From Callipepla californica brunnescens (lineage: Eukaryota > Chordata > Aves > Galliformes > Odontophoridae), in the NCBI GenBank assembly GCA_023055505.1, contig JALIRH010000074.1, positions 1 through 64,000 on the forward strand: a DNA stretch of 64,000 bases. The letters are read 5' to 3'. The notes under the pieces were generated by a model. The model was given only the letters and a program-made list of their open reading frames with translations. It was not told the DNA's origin and did no database searches. Shown here piece after piece: positions 1 through 9,324 of this stretch (positions within the stretch are counted from its first letter, which is position 1; the number at the start of each line of letters is the position of its first letter). The translations under genes and the position numbers were made by a program.

Positions 1-736
1 AACTTTTGGGTTTCCTCCCAAGTGGGGTTTCCTCTCTGCCCCCAAAAGCCTTTGGAGGCAAATGGTGTCACAGTTTCCCTAATGGAGCCAGCAGTGGATG
101 TGGCTGTGGCCACAACTCTGTCTTGCCGACGCATTGTCACGGTGTTATCCCTGACAGGGACACAAGGAAAAAAGAGAAAGTGTAGGAAGAAAAAAACCTG
201 CACCGTCAGTGTCCATGCAGCCACCCGAGCAGAGCAGAGCAGAGCAGTGCGCTCCTGCTATGGGGAGGGGAGTTGGGGGAAAGGGGAAGGGTACGCAGGT
301 AACAGATGGGTCTAAGAAAAGAACGTCAAATATTTGAGGAGGACCGGTAATTGTAATAAATCTAAGAAGATCAAACAACTGGGAGAGACAGAAGTATCCA
401 AAATCTTATGGTCAGACTGCAGGGGAAGCACATGTGCTTTACCTCCATGGCAGCCTGAGAGAGCGCACCCAGAGACAGGCAGGTGTCCGGTACGGAGCTC
501 CACTCTGGTTCATCTCCACGACAGAGCACGAACTCGGTAACTGCCAACACGATGTCCTGATGTGGAATACCGGCATCAAAACCACAACACGAGTTCAGGG
601 CTCAGCCCAGAACACAAGCAATTTGGGTGCACTACCCTGCGGGTCAGACGGCCCTGCGGTAGGGACAGCCATACAGGCAGCAGGCTTCGTGGTCCACCTG
701 GCTGCATCCTCGGCAGCTCTTCCTCAGTCTGCTTTG

Positions 737-764
737 TGAAGTCACAGAGCCGTGCGTGACATCA
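737..764 (+). promoter_or_regulatory. Paired CRE-like sites upstream of gene A1
   Basis: TGAAGTCA (737-744) and TGACATCA (757-764) are near-palindromic TGANNTCA sites 20 bp apart, about two helical turns, 142 bp before the ATG. They resemble CREB/ATF or AP-1 family sites. No TATA box is evident. Promoter function is inferred from position. Confidence 0.4.
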
Positions 765-905
765 CATAGCTGGGCATGACAGTTCTAACCAGGCAGCCTC
801 CCCCAGCGCAGTTCCATAGAGCATTGGCTCTGAGCTGGTGGTTACATCTAGAGCTCTCCGCAGACTCACAGAAACTTTGTGTGTTGTTTCTTGGGAGCAG
901 GCAAG

Positions 906-1580
906 ATGAATCTCAGCCTGACTCTGTCCCTGGACGTAACATTATGCATAGCTTTATTTGCCAGAGATAATCTTGGCCGTTTTAGCTCCTCTGGCCAGGT
1001 CGTGGACAAGGACAAAAAGGTGGGCCTTCCAGTGGAGCAGCTGCCTGGGGACACCAAGCACCAGGCTTCAAACTTGCCCTGTAGGCTTGGTCTTTCCCAG
1101 TGCCCCACATGGGTCCGGTACAGGGTCAGCAGGGTCGTCAGCGCAGGGGGCCCGAAGAAGCAGCCCATGGTAACAGATCAGAAGGCCTTCACGTGGCCCT
1201 GCTTGCCGGACTTTGCAACATATCCCATCTGGATCTGGAAAATGGCCAGCAGAAAGATCGTCCCAGAGGAGAAGCTGCCTATCGACCCTGCGCACCAGGC
1301 TTCACACTGGCCCTGGAGGATCGGCCTTTCCTCCTTCCGCAGATGGGTGTGCTCCTGGATCTCCCAAGACCTCCTTACAGAGGGCCAGAAGCAACAGCCC
1401 CTGGACGCGGAGCGTAAAGCATTCAACTTGCCCTGCATCGTGGACAGATTCTGGGAGTACTTTGCCCAAGGAGCATTTCCCCGTCTCTGTATAGAGGGAT
1501 CCTTAATCATCTTCATTGTCCATCTGTGGAGGCTGTTCATGGCCTTTGGTGAAGAGCGTGAGGAACTGCTGAACAGATGA
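906..1580 (+). CDS. Two-module Trp/Pro-rich repeat protein, copy A1 (224 aa); unrecognised family
   Basis: I do not recognise the family and assign no function. The first ATG follows 'gcaag', giving A at -3. Residues 1-18 form a hydrophobic signal-peptide-like stretch beginning MNLSLTLSL. Residues 44-121 are one 78-residue module starting EQLPGDT; a second starts at residue 122 (EKLPID). Within a module, half A is 45-82 (PC at 58-59, WV at 69-70) and half B 85-122 (WPC at 97-99, WIWK at 109-112). The C-terminus has a hydrophobic segment near 197-213 and a charged tail ending ELLNR. Codon use looks like an ordinary vertebrate gene. An AATAAA signal lies 113 bp after the stop. Predicted to be secreted or membrane-bound if the signal-like start is real. 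Expression is unproven, so it could be a transcribed pseudogene. Confidence 0.6.
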   Translation: MNLSLTLSLDVTLCIALFARDNLGRFSSSGQVVDKDKKVGLPVEQLPGDTKHQASNLPCRLGLSQCPTWVRYRVSRVVSAGGPKKQPMVTDQKAFTWPCLPDFATYPIWIWKMASRKIVPEEKLPIDPAHQASHWPWRIGLSSFRRWVCSWISQDLLTEGQKQQPLDAERKAFNLPCIVDRFWEYFAQGAFPRLCIEGSLIIFIVHLWRLFMAFGEEREELLNR

Positions 1581-1692
1581 GCCCTAGAAACAGACTGACA
1601 CCTTTGGGGACACACGGTTTCACCCTTGGGAATACTGCTTGCCTGACCACAGTTAACAGAGCAGGCAAAATACTGTGTAATGAAATATGCGT

Positions 1693-1698
1693 AATAAA
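1693..1698 (+). terminator. Poly(A) signal of gene A1
   Basis: AATAAA, overlapping a second AATAAA, 113 bp after the stop and followed within 40 bases by a T/G-rich stretch (cttgcttgattgcttgag), the usual arrangement for cleavage and polyadenylation. It lies just before the end of the antisense ERV. Confidence 0.55.
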
Positions 1699-1814
1699 AT
1701 AAAGGAGAGACATTGTGCAAAACTTGCTTGATTGCTTGAGCTGTGCGCAGACAAGGCAGAGTTATTAACTTCCTGAAGAACAGATCCTTCAATCCGCCTA
1801 ATTGTATCAGTATT

Positions 1815-3850
1815 TTACACATAGGCCTGGACCTTGCACCTTTTGAGCGTTGACAGCCCATCCTCTTTCACCTAGGTAGGCGGTTAATGAATCTGCCGCC
1901 TCTCCTACCGCCTCCAGTGGGTCGGATGCTAACAGGGGATCATTGGTGTAGCGGTACTAGCCTCCCCATGTAAGTGCAGATTGATCTTGCGATTCCTCAG
2001 CGATCGGAATACTAAAAAATGCATTTGCCAAATCCAGGACACAATGATAGGTTTTGATTCCCCTACTGAGTGCGTCCATTAGGGAAGCAATATTGGGTAC
2101 GGCCGCATGGATGGGCGGTGTGACCTTATTCAGTTCCCTATAATCCACCGTCATTCTCCATCTTCCATCCCAGTTTTGCACTGATGGCCGTATGGGGGAA
2201 TTGTATGGGCTGCGTGCAGGTCTTATAATGCCTACTTTTTCTAGTTCCTGCACTGTCCTTGCTATTTCTTCTTGTCCCCCCGGGAGTCTGTACTGTCTTA
2301 CATCAGTAACCTCGCGCGGTTTCGGCAAACAAATGGGCTCATGTTTTGCATGGCCCCTCAATATTGTCTGCATCGCCCGGATACTAATGTACCTTTGCCT
2401 AAGCCTGCACTCTGCCACAGTCGTCTGGAGAGCCAGACCCCATAAAATGTCTGTGCCCAAGATGTATACTGGGACTGGGGCAGTCGACACTTTATACTCC
2501 CGGGGTGGGAGACGCCCAACCCCCAATTTCAACCATGTTTGGGTGACCGGAATGGTCTGTCCCCCAACCCACCAATCATGACTCTATTGCCCCTAAATTT
2601 GGACGAATCTCCATATGTAAACAACGTTTCTGCACCAGTATCCACTAGAGCCATTACTTTTTGAACATCTGTTTCCGACCAGAATATTGATAACTCTACA
2701 TAGGGCCTCCGGTCCCATCTGGAGGCCCTGAGGGAAGCAGTGTCCTTCGTCATTCCATGAATTTTGCCAGATCCAGATCTTTTACCACAGGTGGCTCAGG
2801 CATCGTAGCCCGCGACAGCTGTGAATGCTTTTTCCTTCTATTTGGTATTATAAAATCAGCTAAATTCCAGGTTGTGGTAGGTGCTTCCTGTATTACTCAC
2901 ACTACCGATTTTCTGGGAGTACTCAGAAATTTTTGATAATTTCTTATCTGTTTCCATAACTGTAATAAAATATGGTTGGGCTGCCCATCGATTTTAGCAA
3001 ACGCAACTCCGGCCCATGTAATTGGGAAGGGCTCGGCTTCCTCCATCATGAGGACATTGCGCCTAGTTCCTCTGCGCTCCGTTTCCCCCAGGTCTGCTAC
3101 CAACTGAGCTGCTTGTTGGACGATGGCCTCTGAAGCTACTAACGGATTTAGTATGGAGACCAATGCCCCATAAAGATGAGTAGGGGCCTGCTGCAGTATT
3201 AGGTCTCGCATGCCTGCCGTAAATTTTTCTGTGTCTGGGCTTTCAAATGTATCAGAATATATGGCCTCCCTCATACCCAATTCTCAAATGTAAGTTTGGA
3301 GGTCCTCCATAGAGGACCATAAACCGGTATGAAGTGGTTTGTCTGTCTTCTTAGGCCATGTCAGATGGCATGCTGCCATCAACCAGTCTATAACAGAGTG
3401 GTTTTCATTGGTATACTGGATGGCAGCGTATAATCTTTGCCTCAGGGCTGGGTGTATAGTTATAGATGCTAGCTTGGACATCTCTGTCCCATTAACTAGT
3501 ACACTCTCAGCTCCTGCATTCCATAGTCTTAGGAGCTATGATGATATGCTTTCTCTAGGTTTTTGATAGAACCACTGTACGAGGTCCATCAACTCATTCG
3601 CTGCATGTGGTCGAGCTGTTACATGCGAGCATGTTTCAGCAGGGGGGCATTGGTCAGGAGGCACCCCCACTGGTCTATCCTGCACTTTCTTTGTTTTTTG
3701 GGTAATAATTAGTCGGATCTCAAATGGATCCATCATAGATGGAGCTTCGAGATCCGATTTAGAGACCTTGATTTCTGAGGTATCCGGGTCCACTTCCTCA
3801 GGGACCTGAGTGTCCTCAACTGAAATACTACATGCTTGGTTGGGGCATTT
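1815..3850 (-). mobile_element. Endogenous retrovirus fragment (gag-protease-RT), sub-unit A
   Basis: Read on the minus strand from 3,850 downwards: part of gag (3,793-2,897, with stops and shifts), an aspartic protease region with the LVDTGAE active-site motif (2,753-2,529), then the start of reverse transcriptase with VDYRELNK and LDLANAFFSIPI motifs (to 1,957). A deletion joins TWGG, via an in-frame TAG, to a YTND version of the RT YxDD box near 1,945, and similarity ends near 1,815. A one-base loss near 2,565 separates protease from RT. No integrase or env is present. Gag is cut at 3,850, where it joins the leader of the 3-module gene. Exact ERV class is uncertain. Non-functional. Confidence 0.85.
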
Positions 3851-3889
3851 AGCTTTTTTAGTTGTTGTTGTTTCTTGGGAGAGAGGAAG

Positions 3890-4798
3890 ATGAACCTCAT
3901 CCTGACTCTCTCCCTGACCATAACTCTGTGCATGGCTTCATTTGCCAGAGATAATGCTGGCCGTTTGAACTTCTCTGGCCAGGTCATGGACAAGGACAAA
4001 AAGCTGGGCCTTCCAGTGGAGCAGCTGCCTTGGGACACCAAGCACCAGGCTACAAACTTGCCCTGTAGGCTTGGTCTTTCCCTGTGCCCCAGATGGGTCC
4101 GGTACAGGGTCAGCAGGGTCGTCAGCGCAGAGGACGTAAAGAAGCAGACCATGGGCACGGATCAGAAGACCTCCAAGGTGCCCTACTTGCCGGAGCTTTT
4201 AATGTTGTCCATCTGGATCTGGAAAAGGGTCAGCCAGATGATATATCCTGAGGAGCAGCTGCCTGGGGACACCAAACACCAGGCTTCAAACTTGCTCTGT
4301 AGGCTCGGTCTTTCTCAGTGCCCCAAATGGGTCTGGTACAGGGTCAGCAGGGTCGTCAGCGCAGAGGGCCCGAAGAAGCAGCCCATGGTAACAGATCAGA
4401 AGGCCTTCAAGTGGCCCTGCTTGCCGGACTTTGCAACATACCCCATCTGGGTCTGGAAAATGGCCAGCAGAAAGATCGTCCCAGAGGAGAAGCTGCCTAT
4501 CGACGCTGCGTGTCAGGCTTCAAACTGGGCCTGTAGGCTCGGCCTTTCCTCCTGCTGCAGATGGGTGTGCTCCAGGATTTCCCAAGACCTCTTTACAGAG
4601 GGCCAGAAGCAACAGCCCCTGGGCGTGGAGCAGAAGGCATTCAGCTTGCCCTACATCCTGGACAAAGTTTGGGAGTACATTGCCCAAGGGGCAATAGCCC
4701 GTCTCTTTATTGAGGAATCCTTAATTGTCTTCACTGTCCACCTGTGGAGGATGTTCGTGTCTTCTGCTGAATTGCACGAAAATCTTGGGAACAGGTGA
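3890..4798 (+). CDS. Three-module Trp/Pro-rich repeat protein, copy A2 (302 aa)
   Basis: The longest intact member. Start chosen at the first ATG of the open frame, which aligns with the starts of the 2-module copies. Residues 1-18 are hydrophobic (MNLILTLSLT...). Modules start at residues 44 (EQLPWDT), 122 (EQLPGDT) and 200 (EKLPID), exactly 78 residues or 234 bp apart; residues 239-302 are the shared C-terminal block with a hydrophobic stretch before LHENLGNR. Only about 40 bp of the family leader remains upstream: antisense ERV gag sequence abuts it at about 3,850, so its native promoter has been replaced or lost. No AATAAA appears close after the stop. It may be transcribed from an ERV-derived or more distant promoter, or be silent. 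Confidence 0.55.
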   Translation: MNLILTLSLTITLCMASFARDNAGRLNFSGQVMDKDKKLGLPVEQLPWDTKHQATNLPCRLGLSLCPRWVRYRVSRVVSAEDVKKQTMGTDQKTSKVPYLPELLMLSIWIWKRVSQMIYPEEQLPGDTKHQASNLLCRLGLSQCPKWVWYRVSRVVSAEGPKKQPMVTDQKAFKWPCLPDFATYPIWVWKMASRKIVPEEKLPIDAACQASNWACRLGLSSCCRWVCSRISQDLFTEGQKQQPLGVEQKAFSLPYILDKVWEYIAQGAIARLFIEESLIVFTVHLWRMFVSSAELHENLGNR

Positions 4799-5082
4799 GC
4801 CCTAGAACACACTTAGAGCTCTGGGGACACTCAGGATTGCCCTCGGGAATACTGAGAATCTCTTAAAGTTCTCCAGGACACCACGGGATGTCTGTAGGGG
4901 ACGCGTGTCCTCTCCAGCACGCAAGTGCCTGGGAGCAGTTCTGCAGCAGACAGCTCTCCGTGCTGCTGAGGAGCATCCCAAAGCAAACTTTCCAGGTGCT
5001 CTGTGCTGGTGGTTATATTCAGAGCTCTCCACAGAGTGACAGACACTTTGTGTGTTGTTGCTGTTTCTTGGGAGAGAGCAAG

Positions 5083-6439
5083 ATGAACCTCAGCCTGACT
5101 CTCTCCCAAGCCATAACTCTGTGCCTAGCTTCATTTGACAAGGAAATCCTTGGCCATTTCAGCTTCTGTGGCCAGGTCTTGGATGAGGATAAAAAGCTGG
5201 GCCTTCATGAGGAGCAGCTGCCTGGGGACACTGAGCACCAGGCTTCAAACTGGCCTTGTAGGCTTGGCCTTTCCCTGTGGCCAAATGGGTCTGGTACAGG
5301 GTCAGCAGAGTCACCAATGCAGAGGGCCCAAAGAAGCAGCCCATGGGCACAGGTCAGAAGACCTTCAGGGAGTGTGGCATGCAGCGTGGCCCGTCTGGAT
5401 CTGGAAAAGGATCAGCAAGATGATATACCCTGAGGACCAGCTGACGGGGGACACCATGTACCTGGCTTCATCCTGGCCCTGTAGGCTTGGCCTATCCCTG
5501 TGGCCCAAAAGTTTCCGGTATGGGGTCAGCAGAGTCATCAATGCAAAGGGCCCAAAGAAGCAGCCCATGGGAACGGCTCAGAAGACCTTCAAGGAGCCTG
5601 GCCTTGCAGCGTTGCCCATCTGGATCTGGAAAAGGGACAGCAAGACAGTTGTCCCAGGGGAGACACTGCCTATCGATTCTGAGCACCAGGCTTCAGACTG
5701 GCCCTGTACGCTTGGCCTTCCTCCGTGCCCCAAATGGGTCCAGTACAGTGTCAGCACATTTCTTAGTACAGAGGGCCCAAAGAAGCAACCTATGGACACG
5801 GATCAAAAGGCCTTCAAGTGGCCCTTCTTGACTGACCTTTCAACACACCCCTTTGTGATCTGGAAAAGGGCCAGCTAGCTGATACACGCAGAGGAGCAGC
5901 TGCATGGGAACACCATGTACCTGGCTTCATACTGGCCCTGTAGACTTGGCCTTTCCCCATGCCCCAAATGGGTCCGTACAGGGTCAGCAGAGTCGTTTGT
6001 GCAGAGGACCCAAAGAAGCAGCCCGGTGACATGGATCAAAAGGCCTTCACGTGGCCCTGTTTGCCGGACCTTTCAGCGTACCCCATCTGGGTCTGGAAAA
6101 GGGTCAGCAAGATGGTCGTCCCAGAGGAGAAGCTTCCTATCGACGCTGAGCACCAGGGTTCATACTGGCCCTGCAGGGCTCGGCCTTTCCTCCTGCCACA
6201 GATGGGTCTGCTCCAGGGTCTGCCACGACCTCATTTCAGAAGGCCAGAAATAACAGCCCCTGGGCGTGGAGCAGAAGGCATTCAGCTTGCCCTACACTCT
6301 TGGCAAACTTTGGGAGTACTTTCTCGAAGGCGCATTAGCTCGTCTCTTTATAGAGGAATTATTAATCGTCTCCACTGTCCACCTGTGGAGGCTGTTCATG
6401 GCCTCTGGTGAAGAGTACGAAGACGTTGGGAACAGGTGA
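5083..6439 (+). pseudogene. Decayed five-module family member, copy A3
   Basis: It starts with the family ATG (MNLSLTLSQ...) and ends with the family C-terminus and TGA (…DVGNR). Five module starts are visible: HEEQLPGDT, PEDQLTGDT, PGETLPIDS, AEEQLHGNT and PEEKLPIDA. The frame is broken: one base is lost near 5,281 ('tggccaaatggg' against 'tgccccaaatggg'), a TAG interrupts after WKRAS at about 5,876, and further shifts occur near 5,970 and 6,170. It lies 285 bp after the 3-module gene with its own copy of the family leader. Splicing around the lesions is conceivable but not supported by clear sites. Confidence 0.75.
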
Positions 6440-6582
6440 GCCCTACAGCACGCTGAGAGCTCTGGGGACCCTCAGGTTTGCCCTCGGGAATGCTGAGGAT
6501 GCCTTGAAGTTCTCCAGGACACCCTGGGATGTCTGTAGGGTATGCGTGTCCTCCCTAACATGCAGGTGCCTTGTTGCTCAGT

Positions 6583-6696
6583 GTAAAGCAAGCAAAGGCC
6601 GTGACAGAGCTTTTATCTGAGTTAGAGGCGCTACAGAAAGAGATGTTAGAGATAAGGGGGGATGAACTCACCCCTCCCAGCAACCGTTTAGGCTAA
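6583..6696 (+). pseudogene. Short coiled-coil coding remnant, copy A
   Basis: The plus-strand frame reads as a heptad-like acidic/basic helix (LLSELEALQKEMLEIRG) followed by a Pro-rich end and TAA. It has no ATG and no other domain. It could be a scrap of retroviral gag or of a host exon; origin unknown. Confidence 0.3.
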
Positions 6697-8247
6697 GGAA
6701 TGCAGCCGCCTCTCATTCCAACGCTGGTGCGCTGGAAGGAAGAGAGCCAGGGAGGGGGAGGGAAACCCGCTCAGGCTCTGAGCGTATCTGTGCTCCAGGA
6801 AGCACCGCTGGAAACACCACCGAGAGGGAGAGAGCGAGAGGTCAAGTGGACCTGGGCTCCTCTGCTCCGGTCACTCAGATGCTCATTCACTGGTTCAGGC
6901 TGTGACCAGCTAATCCCACTACACTCAGTAACCACGTGGGTGCCAGGGTTTAGTCTAGGAGTCAGATAGAATTTTTTTTTATTATGAACAGGATCCCTTC
7001 TTATACCTTTGTGCTCACATACAGTACGTAGCAACTCATGAGTTAACAATTCCGCTAAACAACAGCAACTGCTCTACGACAGAACAGCTCCGTCTGCAAG
7101 GCGCCCATGGATCTTGTCACTACATTTCTTGATTCCACTTCTCCCGGGGCCTTATGATCTCTTCACCAGCTACAGAAGTGCTGGTTCACAAGGCAATATT
7201 CCACAACGCTGGTGTTTGAAGGACCTTTTCCTTGTGATCCGATGCAGGTCAAAAAGGGCAGATGACTGAGCTGCATGGCAGCAGCTCACCTTCTGGGGCC
7301 TTGCCCTGTGCTAGCTGTTCCCAGCCCCAGGAAGGGGATGCGTGTCTTCCCAGTCCTCCCCAGCACGCAGGTGCCTGGGAGCAGTTCTGTGAGAGCTCTG
7401 TGGAGTTGAGAAACTTCCCATGGTAGTTATTTCAGTTGTGCTTTGGGCCTCAGAGTTGTGTCTGGTGCTCAAGGTTCTGCAGTGCTGAGTAAAGTTTCCA
7501 ACTTTTGGGTTTCCTCCCAAGTGGAGTTTCCTCTCTGACCCCAAAAGCGTTTGGAGGCAAATGGTGTCACAGTTTCCCTAATGGAGCCACAATGGATGTG
7601 GCTCTGGCCACAACTCTATCTTGCCAACAACTTGTCACGGTGTTATCCCTGACAGGGACATAAGGGAAAAAAAAATACAAAAGTGTAGGAAGAAAAAAAT
7701 CCTGCACCATCAGTGTCCACTTGGCCGCCCGAGCAGAGCAGAGCAGAGCAGTGCGCTTCTGCTATGGGGAGAGGAGCTGGGGGGAAGGGGAAGGGTATGC
7801 AGGTAACAGATGGATCTAAAAAAAATGAACGTCAGCGATTTGAGGAGGAACGGCAATTGTAGTAAATCTAAGAAGATCAAACAACTGGGAGAGACAAAAG
7901 TATCTAAAATCTCACAGTAGTCAGACTGCAGGGGAAGCACATGTGCTTTACCTCCATGGCAGCCCGAGAGAGAGCACCCAGAGACAGAGGCAGGTGTCCG
8001 GTACGGAGCTCCACTCCTGTTCATCTCCACGACAGAGCATGAACTCGTTAACTGCCAACACGATGTCCTGATGTGGAATACCGGCATCAAAACCACAACA
8101 CGAGTTCAGGGCTCGGCCCAAAACACTAGCAGTTTGGGTGCACTACCCTGCGGGTCAGACGGTCCTGCGGTAGGGACAGCCATACAGGCAGCAGGCTTCG
8201 AGGTCCACCTGGCTGCATCCTTGGCAGCTCGGCCTCAGTCTGCTTTG

Positions 8248-8275
8248 TGAAGTCACAAAGCCGTGCATGACATCA
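8248..8275 (+). promoter_or_regulatory. Paired CRE-like sites upstream of gene B1
   Basis: Both sites are unchanged (8248-8255 and 8268-8275) although bases between and around them differ from the A copy (for example 'caaagccgtgca' against 'cagagccgtgcg'). Confidence 0.4.
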
Positions 8276-8416
8276 CACAGCTGGGCATGACAGTTCTAAG
8301 CAGGTAGCCTCCACCAGCGCAGCTCCATAGAGCATTGGCTCTGAGCTGGTGGTGAAATTCAGAGCTCTCCGCAGACTCACAGACACTTTGTGTGTTGTTT
8401 CTTGGGAGCAAGCAAG

Positions 8417-9076
8417 ATGAACCTCAGCCTGACTCTGTCCCTGGCCATAACACTATGCATAGCTTTATTTGCCAGAGATAATCGTGGCCGTTTCAGCTCC
8501 TCTGGCCAGGTCGTGGACAAGGACAAAAAGCTGGGCCTTCCAGTGGAGCAGCTGCCTGGGGACACCAAGCACCAGGCTTCAAACTTGCCCTGTAGGCTTG
8601 GTCTCTCCCAGTGCCCCAGATGGGTCCGGTACAGGGTCAGCAGCGTCATCAGCGCAGAGGGCCCGAAGAAGCAGCCCATGGTAACAGATCAGAAGGCCTT
8701 CACGTGGCCCTGCTTGCCGGACTTTGCAACATACCCCATCTGGATCTGGAAAATGGCCAGCAGAAAGATCGTCCCAGAGGAGAAGCTGCCTATCGACCCT
8801 GCGCACCAGGCTTCAAACAGGGCCTGGAGGATCGGCCTTTCCTCCTTCCGCAGATGGGTGTGCTCCTGGATCTCCCAAGACCTCCTTACAGAGGGCCAGA
8901 AGCAACAGCCCCTGGACGCGGAGCGTAAGGCATTCAACTTGCCCTGCATCGTGGACAGATTCTGGGAGTACTTTGCCCAAGGAGCATTTCCCCGTCTCTG
9001 TGTAGAGGGATCCTTAATCATCTTCATTGTCCATCTGTGGAGGCTGTTCATGGCCTTTGGTGAAGAGCGTGAATAA
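8417..9076 (+). CDS. Two-module Trp/Pro-rich repeat protein, copy B1 (219 aa)
   Basis: Same architecture as the copy at 906-1580. Differences: residues 135-136 are RA instead of WP, the C-terminal block keeps DAER at 167-170, and a TAA after EERE removes the last five residues. An AATAAA lies at 9,203. The intact frame, conserved 5' leader ('tttgtgtgttgtttcttggg') and shared 3' signal suggest a full gene copy and not a fragment. Confidence 0.58.
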   Translation: MNLSLTLSLAITLCIALFARDNRGRFSSSGQVVDKDKKLGLPVEQLPGDTKHQASNLPCRLGLSQCPRWVRYRVSSVISAEGPKKQPMVTDQKAFTWPCLPDFATYPIWIWKMASRKIVPEEKLPIDPAHQASNRAWRIGLSSFRRWVCSWISQDLLTEGQKQQPLDAERKAFNLPCIVDRFWEYFAQGAFPRLCVEGSLIIFIVHLWRLFMAFGEERE

Positions 9077-9202
9077 CTGCTGAACAGATGAGCCCTAGAA
9101 CAGACTGACACCTCTGGGGACACTCAGTATTGCCCTCTGGAATACTGCTTGCCTGACCACAGTTAACAGACCAGGCGACGTACTGTGTGATGAAATATGT
9201 GT

Positions 9203-9208
9203 AATAAA
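9203..9208 (+). terminator. Poly(A) signal of gene B1
   Basis: Conserved AATAAA with the same downstream T/G-rich element. Confidence 0.55.
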
Positions 9209-9324
9209 ATAAAGGAGAGACATTGTGCAAAACTTGCTTGATTGCTTGAGCTGTGCGCAGACAAGGCAGAGTTATTAGCTTCCTTAAGAACAGATCCTTC
9301 AATCCGCCTAATTGTATCAGTATT

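Larger units (their letters stand above)
1..7204 (+). repeat. Sub-unit A of unit 1 (left end cut by window)
   Basis: It holds the 2-module gene (906-1580), ERV fragment (1,815-3,850), 3-module gene (3890-4798) and decayed 5-module gene (5083-6439). Positions 1-730 carry no gene I can support; they contain a short GAGCA pentanucleotide run at about 227-247 and sequence kept in all A and B sub-units, probably 5' flank of the 2-module gene. Positions 6,700-7,204 show a T-run near 6,970 but no gene. Confidence 0.9.

Noticed and set aside
1100..1417. Alternative plus-strand frames inside the family genes (QQGRQRRGPEEAAHG-type products)
   Set aside because: They lack a shared start and C-terminus and are open only because the module DNA is GC-rich; the MNL frame explains the conservation better.
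1178..1861. Minus-strand 227-codon frame opposite gene A1 (repeated in the other units)
   Set aside because: It is the antisense shadow of the plus-strand gene. The plus frame has the better start, module periodicity and poly(A) signal, and the minus frame is shorter or broken in B copies.
2192..2581. 129-codon plus-strand frame in the ERV region
   Set aside because: It lies exactly opposite recognisable reverse-transcriptase motifs on the minus strand.
3280..3285. Programmed gag readthrough at the TGA between TYI and ELG in the ERV copies
   Set aside because: All copies with this region share it by duplication, and other stops and frameshifts are present, so it is more simply an old inactivating mutation.
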